38,183 nt of DNA, from positions 1-38,183 of IMG/VR virus record IMGVR_UViG_3300037502_001377, one strand, 5' to 3'. Below are positions 21,588 through 28,382 of this stretch, one piece after another. The translations under genes were made by a program, and so were the position numbers. The notes beneath the pieces are model-generated. The model did not search any database. It saw nothing but the letters and a program-made list of their open reading frames with translations, and was not told the origin of the DNA. Numbering within the stretch: position 1 is the stretch's first letter; each line of letters opens with the position of its first letter. This DNA is from a virus.

Positions 21588-22349
21588 TCAAAGTTGCCGG
21601 TTTTTGGCTTCCCAAGCCTTGATCTGCCTCTGCCTTTCGGCTTCGATCCACTGGCTGGTCGTCATGGATTTGATTGACCGGGGGTCAGTGGTGTCGTATG
21701 TCGGTGCGCTGGATTGGCGCGTGTTGACAGGCGTGATCGGGTTCGGGGCGTTTGTCGGTTTGGCGACCGGAGGACTGTCGGCCACTTTGGCCTCAATCTT
21801 TCCGATCTCCTTGGCTTGCAGGAACGGCGAAAGTTTGGAGATGCGCTCTGCCTCTTTCGGATGCGACCCAAGATAGTAGGCAATCTCAGGACCAATCTCA
21901 GAGGCTTGGATGGTTTGAGCCATCACGCTGGTGACGGGAAGGTTGGGGTTGTAGGCGACTTGCTGGAAGTCGGCATACTTATCCCGCGCTTTTTCCTCAC
22001 GATCGTGATACGCCTCCAGCACTTCGGACTGTCGCCGCTGAAGTTCTCGTTGCTGGAGCAGTTCTTCTGCCTTGCGGGCAGCGAGCGCCTCGGCGTAAGC
22101 CTCGACAGACTCAAACTGATCAGCAGGAGGAACCTCTTTCGGCGCACTTGCCACGGGCTGCTGTACCCGTTCGCGCTCCCATTTTCGCTGCTCGCGGGCA
22201 AGCCGCTTTGCAACAATCGCATCAAGCTCTTCTTGCGTGAAGGTCTTGACCGGCTTTTCTTCCGGCGTTTCAGCCGGCGCGGGCGCCGTAACCTCTACTG
22301 CTTGCGGAGGGACTGGCTCCGCAACAACTTCTGTTTGTTGATCGTCCAT
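21588..22349 (-). CDS. Scaffolding protein, P22 gp8-like (253 aa)
   Basis: An acidic, proline-rich N-terminus (TEVVAEPVPPQAVEVTAPAP) is followed by KTFTQEELDAIVAKRLAREQRKWERE, the typical start of the helical part of phage scaffolds. A long coiled coil and a basic, Pro/Ser-rich C-terminus (RQRQIKAWEAKNRQL) follow, as in P22 gp8, whose C-terminal helix-turn-helix binds coat. It sits directly before coat, as expected. ATG 22349 is used; a GTG six bases upstream is possible. The stop lies 8 nt before the coat GTG. Confidence 0.85.
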   Translation of the reverse strand: MDDQQTEVVAEPVPPQAVEVTAPAPAETPEEKPVKTFTQEELDAIVAKRLAREQRKWERERVQQPVASAPKEVPPADQFESVEAYAEALAARKAEELLQQRELQRRQSEVLEAYHDREEKARDKYADFQQVAYNPNLPVTSVMAQTIQASEIGPEIAYYLGSHPKEAERISKLSPFLQAKEIGKIEAKVADSPPVAKPTNAPNPITPVNTRQSSAPTYDTTDPRSIKSMTTSQWIEAERQRQIKAWEAKNRQL

Positions 22350-22394
22350 GTTCACTTACAAGAACCCTGGCGAACCGGCCAGTACGGTGTGGCG

Positions 22395-22423
22395 ATTATG
22401 TACCACAGTTGTTTACATTGCAA
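22395..22423 (-). promoter_or_regulatory. Sigma70-like promoter ahead of scaffold and coat
   Basis: On the minus strand TTGCAA (22423-22418), 17-nt spacer, CATAAT (22400-22395). It lies in a 74-bp AT-richer gap between the DUF5658-like gene and the scaffold gene and would feed scaffold, coat and decoration genes. The hexamers match 4/6 and 5/6 of consensus. Confidence 0.5.
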
Positions 22424-22717
22424 TCAACCCTTGGTCATCTGCCGCACGTTCCACGCCACCACGCCGGCGTAGATTGCTACCAGCAGCACCAGCGCCGCCG
22501 GGTAAGGCAGCAGGAACGCCCCGCACACCATCACCAGCACGCCCTTGATCGCCAACGCCGGCTCGGTGCCGAACCACTCCATGAGCTTGCGCATCACCGG
22601 ATTCAACTCTCGCCCACCGCCGTCAAGGATCGTGACGGTGGTGTACCAGTCGGCAATCTGCAATGCGCCGAGTAGCGCAAGCCAGGCCAACGGCGGCAGC
22701 AGGTCGATCACGCCCAC
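22424..22717 (-). CDS. Small membrane protein, DUF5658-like (97 aa)
   Basis: Three hydrophobic segments (LPPLAWLALLGALQIADW, ALAIKGVLVMVCGAFLLPY, PAALVLLVAIYAGVVAW). The pattern 'L...QIADWYTTVTILDGGGRELNPVMRKLM' resembles the DUF5658 motif (D..sT......GG.E.NP). Function unknown; a membrane protein in the capsid gene region is unusual, although it is common in this group. Overlaps the upstream gene by 10 bases. Confidence 0.7.
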   Translation of the reverse strand: MGVIDLLPPLAWLALLGALQIADWYTTVTILDGGGRELNPVMRKLMEWFGTEPALAIKGVLVMVCGAFLLPYPAALVLLVAIYAGVVAWNVRQMTKG

Positions 22718-22986
22718 ACCCGCACCGGGCGCGTCGGGGTGACCGAGACGGCCTCCAGCTCCGGCACCGGGTCACGATGCCGCACGTTGGCGTGCCAACC
22801 CTCGACAGGCTTCATCTCATCGACCGGGCCTTCGGGGGTCTTGATGACCTTGCCCGTGGGCTTGTAGATCGTGCCGATGATGTCCACGGCGTCGTAGCGG
22901 GGGCGCATGGTCTCGCCCTCACCCTCGTACAGCGCAGCCATGCCGGTGGCCTCGTCGGCGAACTTCAGACAGTAGTCGTGGTACAT
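22708..22986 (-). CDS. Small conserved phage protein (92 aa)
   Basis: Begins MYHDYCLKFADEATGMAAL and ends with GWHANVRHRDPVPELEAV and a VTPTRPVRVWA tail. That last block, 'GWHVN......el..y.v.P.tP.RvWA', is typical of small proteins near tail genes in proteobacterial phages. No function is established. It follows the HNH gene by 8 nt. Confidence 0.75.
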   Translation of the reverse strand: MYHDYCLKFADEATGMAALYEGEGETMRPRYDAVDIIGTIYKPTGKVIKTPEGPVDEMKPVEGWHANVRHRDPVPELEAVSVTPTRPVRVWA

Positions 22987-22994
22987 GGTTGGCC

Positions 22995-23621
22995 TCAGAT
23001 TGTGAGGGTTTGGATATGTGCTGGCAATTTGCCTTTACGGCGCATTTCGAGAATTTGTGACGGATGAACGCCAAGCGCCCGAGCTACGTCAGCTTGAATC
23101 ATCCGTTCATCTCCAACCTGATACCAAACGTTTGTGCGCTGGTTGCGGGCCTGTTCAGATGTCGAAGCCCAACGGCAGTTTTCTGGGCTGTAATCTGCGT
23201 TGACATCAATGCGGTCAAGCGTACATCCGTCTGGTCGTTCGCCCATGTCCGCAAAAAAGTTTTCAAACGACTCTCGCCACCTGTCGCACACTTTGATGCC
23301 ACGCGCGCCATAGGCATAGAAACGATTGTTGTCCTCGTTATAGCACCTGTCTTTCATGGTGCGCCACGAACGGTATGCGCCAGTTAGGTCACCTTTTGCT
23401 GCCGCACCGTGTTTGTAGTTAACCGTGCCAATGCGCGTTGCTCTAAAGCATCCGCAAGACACATTGTTACCTGTTTGAAGGTCTGCGCCGTTCACAATAA
23501 CTTCTTTGCCGCACTCACAGGCGCAAACAAATAGCGTGCGCCCCTTTGGAGGAACGATTCTGCTCTTGACCGTCAAGCGACCAAAGATGCGTCCAGTGAG
23601 ATCTATGCGTGGTTTTGTCAT
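22995..23621 (-). CDS. Free-standing HNH homing endonuclease (208 aa)
   Basis: Start ATG 23621, 2 nt after the upstream stop. The N-terminal zinc-finger-like domain has LTGRIFGRLTV, then CACECG (33-38) and SCGC (55-58). The HNH/AP2-associated core follows: YRSWRTMKDRCYN, YGARGIKVCDRW, FADMGERP, LDRIDVNADYSPENCRWAS, EQARNQR. The C-terminal part (IQADVARALGVHPSQILEM) is a helix-turn-helix that would help bind DNA. It sits between virion genes without disrupting either, as free-standing homing endonucleases do. Local GC is lower than the surroundings. It may mobilise itself, and possibly the coat-gene intron 1.5 kb away. Confidence 0.9.
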   Translation of the reverse strand: MTKPRIDLTGRIFGRLTVKSRIVPPKGRTLFVCACECGKEVIVNGADLQTGNNVSCGCFRATRIGTVNYKHGAAAKGDLTGAYRSWRTMKDRCYNEDNNRFYAYGARGIKVCDRWRESFENFFADMGERPDGCTLDRIDVNADYSPENCRWASTSEQARNQRTNVWYQVGDERMIQADVARALGVHPSQILEMRRKGKLPAHIQTLTI

Positions 23622-23623
23622 GA

Positions 23624-24817
23624 CTACACCGTAAGACTTTGGAGTTCGGCATTGCTCAGGCGGCGGGGGTAGTAAGTGACGCGGCGGAGCCAAAGATTGG
23701 TGTACGAGGTAAACGCCGTCGTAGCTCCCAAACCTAATCTATTTGCCGTTGGCAATGCGTTTGTCGTTGTGTCTAAATTTACAGCGGAGCCATTAACACT
23801 CAAAGCAAAATCGTTAATTTTTGCCCCTAGTGCCGCTTTGAAAACAGTATTTTGCGGCATTGCACTTGCAACTATTGTGCTTACGCCATCTCCAAAACCT
23901 CGGGCGTCTGTTCCATTTCTTTGGATAGATATAACATTGTTAAATGCAGAATCTTCAATGGAAGCAACACGAGTAAAAGAAGATGATGGAGAAATTGGCA
24001 CTCCCTCCGCGTACAACGTCCCTTCTGTCGCGTTGTACCAAGGGCTCAGCGTATTCACGCTCGCCACATCGGCTGCGCGGGTGACTGCGGCGGAAGTGGT
24101 GGGGATAACGGACGTGGCGAACGCACCCTGCTCCAGTTGGGGCAGGCCGATGCGAAGGGTGATGTCGATGGCGACGCCGGAAGAAAACGAAATCACTATG
24201 TCATTTGTAACGCGAGCCGCGGATGCGTTTGACAAAGTGCGGGTAGTAAAAATTCTGGTTAGCGTTGACGTAAAAATAGATTTGAAATCTGTGATTGTAG
24301 TACCCAAAGATGCGCCAGCAGCATCTCTTTCAACAACTCTGTTTTCTACCGTGCTAATGTTTGTTAGCGACCCCGCTTGAAGAGCAGCCCAAAAACTGCT
24401 TGTCCAAGTTTGTCCATTAGCTGCAACAATTTGTGTCGTTGATTCAAAACTGTAGCCAACTGAAGTTGTGCTGGTTGTGCCACTTAACTTGATGTCAATG
24501 TAAGTAATGCCGTTTGCTGTGCCTGTTCCAACAACTTGCTGAGTCAACGTACCCAACCCGCCAGCAACCACATTCCAATTCGTCGGCAGCGTCCCCGGCG
24601 TCCCTGCCGCCGCACCCTGCATGGTGTTGTTGCGGATGCTGTTGGTGCGCGACTCCTCGATCAGGAACCCCTGCGCGGCCAGCGTGGTGGGGTTGTAGTC
24701 GAAGCGAGGAACGTCGGTCGTGGCGGTCTGAAGCGTGCCAGTCGCATCAAAGTACGTCGCGCTGCTTGCCCGCGTAAACGTGATGATCTGAGAGAAGGTC
24801 TTGCTGACAAGAGGCAT
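23624..24817 (-). CDS. Fibre-like virion protein with LamG-type C-terminal domain (397 aa)
   Basis: N-terminal part: FTRASSATYFDATGTLQTA, VPRFDYNPTTLAAQGFLIEE, SRTNSIRNN, a signature of phage fibre or head-spike proteins followed by a beta sandwich. The C-terminal half has LYAEGVPISP, IDITLRIGLPQLEQGAF and a final WLRRVTYYPRRLSNAELQSL, typical of concanavalin/LamG-like carbohydrate-binding folds. It likely binds host surface sugars. Position between portal and scaffold suggests a head-attached fibre rather than a tail fibre. The middle part is notably AT-rich, suggesting exchange. Confidence 0.75.
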   Translation of the reverse strand: MPLVSKTFSQIITFTRASSATYFDATGTLQTATTDVPRFDYNPTTLAAQGFLIEESRTNSIRNNTMQGAAAGTPGTLPTNWNVVAGGLGTLTQQVVGTGTANGITYIDIKLSGTTSTTSVGYSFESTTQIVAANGQTWTSSFWAALQAGSLTNISTVENRVVERDAAGASLGTTITDFKSIFTSTLTRIFTTRTLSNASAARVTNDIVISFSSGVAIDITLRIGLPQLEQGAFATSVIPTTSAAVTRAADVASVNTLSPWYNATEGTLYAEGVPISPSSSFTRVASIEDSAFNNVISIQRNGTDARGFGDGVSTIVASAMPQNTVFKAALGAKINDFALSVNGSAVNLDTTTNALPTANRLGLGATTAFTSYTNLWLRRVTYYPRRLSNAELQSLTV

Positions 24818-24819
24818 GG

Positions 24820-25140
24820 TTAGCTCGCTTCTTGATAATATTGGTTCACAAAGTCCAAGTTCAGACTCGGCTCCCAAGGAGCGTAACCGACCCAGATGAA
24901 GTAGGCTCCCTGCGGCTCTGCAGGCATCGCCCACTCAAAGTACCGATCTGTCGTCGGAATCAAGTCAAGCGTCGGACCAGTCTCATAACTGGTGTCCATC
25001 GCAATGAACTGCAAATCCAACGTCGCGCCCAACGGGTTAAACCCACCCGTCGATGGCGTCGAAATCGATGGGCCGCTACCCGCCTCCCAGGACTCTTGAA
25101 CCCGGTTGACGTACTGCGGGCTGAAAAAGACCTCAGTCAT
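24820..25140 (-). CDS. Small virion-region hypothetical protein (106 aa)
   Basis: Acidic and aromatic (MTEVFFSPQYVNRVQESWEAG, DRYFEWAMPAEPQGAYFIWVGYAPWEPSL). It follows its neighbours by overlap (ATGA) and 2-nt spacing, so it is clearly co-translated. No domain recognised; likely a small structural or fibre-associated protein. Confidence 0.65.
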   Translation of the reverse strand: MTEVFFSPQYVNRVQESWEAGSGPSISTPSTGGFNPLGATLDLQFIAMDTSYETGPTLDLIPTTDRYFEWAMPAEPQGAYFIWVGYAPWEPSLNLDFVNQYYQEAS

Positions 25141-25412
25141 GCGTAGTAGCTGATGTTCAGCGTCGCACTGGTCGTCTGCTCAATGAACTGAATCCGGCTT
25201 AGATCGCCATCGTAACTGAGCACCGCAGCCACGCCCAGCGGCATCCCAACCGATCCAGTCGGGGCCACTCCATCATCTCGCCACCGCACAGGCTGCACCT
25301 CCGGCACAATCACCGCCAGCGTCGCCCCTCGCGGCACCGTCAGAGACTGCGCGCTGGAGAGCGAAGTGATCTGCTGGTAGCCCAGGCAAACAGTCGTGGA
25401 TTTCAGACCCAT
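25137..25412 (-). CDS. Small beta-rich virion-region protein (91 aa)
   Basis: A compact beta protein: LTVPRGATLAVIVPEVQPVRWRDDG, GVAAVLSYDGDLSRIQFIEQ, ATLNISYYA. The 'vP.ga..a.i..e.q.vRwrDDG..Pt...G' pattern is shared by small phage head-region proteins of unknown role. Overlaps the next gene by 4 bases. Confidence 0.7.
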   Translation of the reverse strand: MGLKSTTVCLGYQQITSLSSAQSLTVPRGATLAVIVPEVQPVRWRDDGVAPTGSVGMPLGVAAVLSYDGDLSRIQFIEQTTSATLNISYYA

Positions 25413-25420
25413 GATGATCC

Positions 25421-25783
25421 TTACGCAAGAAAGCGCAGCTTGTACAACGTGCTCAGATACAGCGCCGCAATCTCGTCAATGATGTTCTGAAGCGGCGTGT
25501 CCGTCTTGGCACACACCTCGTAACGCATCTCTTCAATGTCCTTGAGTTGATCCTCAAGGAACTCGATGACGTTGCCAGTCTTCTTGGCGCTCATCAGCGT
25601 GATCGGGCCAATCAGGCCATGCCGGCCCTGATAGGCCTCGGCAAACGAGTCGGCCAGATCCACGATCTCATCGTAGAACTCATTGAGCGCCTTGTGCTTG
25701 GCATACGAGCGCGTGTTCAGATGCACGCTGTGCGTGACATCACGCGCCAGAAACAGCATCCCGACGAAGTTCTCACATGACAT
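25421..25783 (-). CDS. Ferritin/Dps-like helical protein, DUF5856 type (120 aa)
   Basis: Begins MSCENFVGMLFLARDVTHS, then HLNTRSYAKHKALNEFYDEIVDLADSFAEAYQGR and further helices to the end. The four-helix arrangement and the H..T.sy..H..L..fYd...dl.D...E pattern resemble Dps/ferritin-like phage proteins. Iron binding or DNA protection cannot be shown here. It overlaps the portal gene end by 11 bases, so it is translated with the head genes and might be virion-associated. Confidence 0.7.
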   Translation of the reverse strand: MSCENFVGMLFLARDVTHSVHLNTRSYAKHKALNEFYDEIVDLADSFAEAYQGRHGLIGPITLMSAKKTGNVIEFLEDQLKDIEEMRYEVCAKTDTPLQNIIDEIAALYLSTLYKLRFLA

Positions 25784-27818
25784 TGCGCTGCGCCCCGATA
25801 GCCATGTCGCCCACGCTCATCACATCGCGCAACGTCTGAAGCACGATCTCCTGAATCTGCTCAGGCTGCATGGCCTTCTGAACCGCCGTGATCCGCTTGG
25901 TTTCCGCATCATACTCCTTGATGCGCAACTCTTGGGCTTCCATCGACTGGTTCACCCGCATCAGCATCTGATGCAACTGGTTCATCTCCTGACCCATAGC
26001 CTGAATCTGCTGGTTCGCAGCCTGCAAGGCCGGCGAGTCATCCTCATCCTCCAGCAACTTGGGATCAATGGTCCGCGCCAGTCGTGCAGCCATCTCCTGC
26101 GCACCAGGCCAATCCATGTTCTTCACGAACAAGTCACCGGCCACCGCCCACAGGTTCGGATTGCCCTGAAGGATCTGCGCCATCGCCTCCATCGACTCCT
26201 GGCGCTTGGTCATGTAGTTCGGACCCGTCGTGACCCGCACATCGTACTTGCCAACGCTCGGGTTGTAGATCTTCTGCACCACCACGCCGCTCTGATCCTG
26301 AATCTTGCGCACCGGCATCGGCTGGTTCGGGTCAATCTGGACCATCTTGGTCTCCCCGTCCAGACCAATGATCCGCGCTACCCGCTGCGTGTCATAGATC
26401 CGGGGAATCAGGTCCACAATTTGCCGCGTCACATACCTTACAGCCCGTGCAAGGTTGTCCACGAAGTGATACGTCCCCGTATCCCCCTGCCGTTCCCTTG
26501 CCAAAATGGCTTTGCCCGACCGCTCGTTGCTGGTCGCGCCAATGCTGGAGTCATACTGCCCCGTCGTGGCCTTGATGTCGTCGGCCGCACCCATTTTGGC
26601 GGCAATCAAGCCCTGCTGGGCCATCGGGGGCATTGCCCGCTGCGGTAGCGGCAGCACCGCACCCGACCCATCCGTTACATCAGGGTTGACCTCAAGATAC
26701 GGCCAATTGGTCGTGTTGGCGGTCTTCCACTGGTGCTCATAGCCCTCAAACTGCCCGCCGTACCCGATAAACGGCGCTTTGGGAGCAAGAGCCAGCATCT
26801 CAGCCTCTTGGCTGACCCAGTAGTTGTACATCCGCTGCGCGTCCTTGGCATTGCGCACAAGGCCCGAGACGTACACCCGCCCGTCGATCTCAAACTCGTT
26901 GCCAATCACCCGCACGACCGGAATATGCTTGCCGGCCCAGTCGCTTTCCTCAAGGATCTCGTACCCGTTAGTCTTGATCCACTTGACCTGCTTACGATTG
27001 GCCTTGCGGGTTCGCACCGGCTGCAAACCCATCATCTCCAACTGCTTGGCCTCGGGCGATCCTTCAAACGCCGTCACCCCACCAGGGTACATATTCAGCG
27101 TCTGAAGCGACTCCTCGATGTAAAAATACTCGGCAATCCGGATCATCGACTCGCTGACCCACATGGCCAGCGATTGATCACCCACCCCCTGCGCCTGAAT
27201 CGACGTCACCGGCGCAGCATTGGGGAACAGCCGCTCGTACTCGTCGCGGGCAATGTCCTCGGTGATAAAACACCACTTGGCATCCGCCCCGCACGGATCC
27301 TGGATTGCCGGGTCCATGTACACGCTGAACGAATTGCGCACCCGCCCGATCTTGATGTCCTGCTCAAACGTGTTCTCGTCGCAGTACTCGGTCAGGATCC
27401 GGATGTACCCCTCGCCAAACGTGACCTGATTGTCGCAAGCGGTGTCATAGGCCACATCAGCATCGCTGATGTACTCGATGTGCCGGACCATGCCCTCAAA
27501 GATCTCGGCCATCTCGGGATCGGCTTGCGAATCGACCGGAATGACCTTCCCGGCAGGGCGATTCTGGCGCTGATCGTTCGTTACTTGGCGAACGTGCTGC
27601 GGGAGCTTGTTGATCGTCAGGCAGGGCCGCGCATTGATCGTTTGACCCTGCACCGAGCCGCGTGTGGCCAGCACATCAGCAGGCCACTGGTACTGATTGT
27701 CCGGGCTACCTGCCATGAAACGCAGGTCATCCAGCTCATCTTCCCGACTGTCACTGTACGCCCCGATGGCCAACTGCATCCGGTGGCGCATCGTGTCCAG
27801 CACATCCTTTTTGCTCAT
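25773..27818 (-). CDS. Portal protein, P22 gp1-like (681 aa)
   Basis: Start ATG 27818 (MSKKDVLDTMRHRM) overlaps the TGA of the small upstream gene; the longer frame is a shadow. Typical P22 portal features include LPQHVRQVTNDQRQNRPAGKV, AYDTACDNQVTFGEGYIRI, VYMDPAIQDPCGADAKW, and RMYNYWVSQEAEMLALAPK. SIGATSNERSGKAILARERQG follows. A C-terminal barrel-like coiled coil (LQAANQQIQAMGQEMNQLHQ) completes it. Twelve copies would form the DNA channel at one capsid vertex, where TerL docks. Length is close to the 725 residues of P22 gp1. Confidence 0.95.
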   Translation of the reverse strand: MSKKDVLDTMRHRMQLAIGAYSDSREDELDDLRFMAGSPDNQYQWPADVLATRGSVQGQTINARPCLTINKLPQHVRQVTNDQRQNRPAGKVIPVDSQADPEMAEIFEGMVRHIEYISDADVAYDTACDNQVTFGEGYIRILTEYCDENTFEQDIKIGRVRNSFSVYMDPAIQDPCGADAKWCFITEDIARDEYERLFPNAAPVTSIQAQGVGDQSLAMWVSESMIRIAEYFYIEESLQTLNMYPGGVTAFEGSPEAKQLEMMGLQPVRTRKANRKQVKWIKTNGYEILEESDWAGKHIPVVRVIGNEFEIDGRVYVSGLVRNAKDAQRMYNYWVSQEAEMLALAPKAPFIGYGGQFEGYEHQWKTANTTNWPYLEVNPDVTDGSGAVLPLPQRAMPPMAQQGLIAAKMGAADDIKATTGQYDSSIGATSNERSGKAILARERQGDTGTYHFVDNLARAVRYVTRQIVDLIPRIYDTQRVARIIGLDGETKMVQIDPNQPMPVRKIQDQSGVVVQKIYNPSVGKYDVRVTTGPNYMTKRQESMEAMAQILQGNPNLWAVAGDLFVKNMDWPGAQEMAARLARTIDPKLLEDEDDSPALQAANQQIQAMGQEMNQLHQMLMRVNQSMEAQELRIKEYDAETKRITAVQKAMQPEQIQEIVLQTLRDVMSVGDMAIGAQRNVM

Positions 27819-27964
27819 TTCTTGCCCTTGGAAGGCGACTTCTGAGCCTCGCGCTTGACCGAGTACGCAATGGCTAGGCTTTGCTTTTGCGATTTTCCGC
27901 TTGCTAGCTCTGCCTTGACGTTCTTTCGGAAGGCCGCAGGAGAGGCCGATTTCACCAAAGGCAT
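27815..27964 (-). CDS. Small basic phage protein (49 aa)
   Basis: MPLVKSASPAAFRKNVKAEL... with QKQSLAIAYSVKREAQ and a Lys-rich end. This is a conserved small phage protein whose 'kKN...E...GKpqkQAlAIAYs.kR' pattern is found between terminase and portal genes. Stop overlaps the portal ATG (ATGA). Function unknown; the high positive charge suggests nucleic-acid or capsid contact. Confidence 0.8.
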   Translation of the reverse strand: MPLVKSASPAAFRKNVKAELASGKSQKQSLAIAYSVKREAQKSPSKGKK

Positions 27965-27966
27965 GG

Positions 27967-28122
27967 TCACTTCCCCTTTTTGGCCGTCTTGGCCGACTCT
28001 CTGAACGCCTTGGCCGTCGGCGCACCCGCAGCATTAGGCTTTCGCATCTTCTCGCCACTTCCGGCCTTGATGCGCTCGCGCTTGGCGTGGATTGCAGCGT
28101 ACAAGCCGGGTTTTGTGGCCAT
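27967..28122 (-). CDS. Small basic phage protein (51 aa)
   Basis: MATKPGLYAAIHAKRERIKAG... with SGEKMRKPNAAGAPTAKAF and a Lys-rich tail. This is the common phage pattern 'GLYanIhaKr.RI.aGSGEkMRkpG..GaPTa..F..sakTAk'. Separated by 2 nt from the gene on each side. Role unknown. Confidence 0.8.
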   Translation of the reverse strand: MATKPGLYAAIHAKRERIKAGSGEKMRKPNAAGAPTAKAFRESAKTAKKGK

Positions 28123-28124
28123 TC

Positions 28125-28382
28125 TCAGCACTTCCACCGTTTCAACGCCGCCTTGGCACGCTCACCATCCTTGGCCTTGGCCGCAACTGCACCCATCCGC
28201 GCACAAAAGCTCGCCTTCCTGCCCTTGTCCGCCTCACTCTTGGGGTTCGGAGCAGGCGCCTTCAGGTTGGAACCCGTCTCACGATTGTACTTCTCCCGCC
28301 CCTTGGCCGTCAGACCCGCCCCCTGACTGGTCGGCAACTTCTCACCCCGACTCACACTCAGCGATACGGACTTTCTGGCCAT
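28125..28382 (-). CDS. Small basic protein with DUF6321-like motif (85 aa)
   Basis: Starts at ATG 28382, which touches the end of the TerL gene. Contains GAGLTAKGREKYNRETGSNLKAPAP and SFCARMGAVAAKAKD, the DUF6321 pattern 'GLT..GR.kYn..tGsnLkaP....g.r..SFCaRM.gm'. It is the first of three tiny basic proteins between TerL and portal. Function unknown. Confidence 0.8.
   Translation of the reverse strand: MARKSVSLSVSRGEKLPTSQGAGLTAKGREKYNRETGSNLKAPAPNPKSEADKGRKASFCARMGAVAAKAKDGERAKAALKRWKC

Noticed and set aside
27819-28058. Portal protein N-terminal extension to 28058
   Set aside because: The extension overlaps two conserved small basic genes and is itself Arg-rich nonsense-like; the true ATG at 27818 overlaps the preceding stop.
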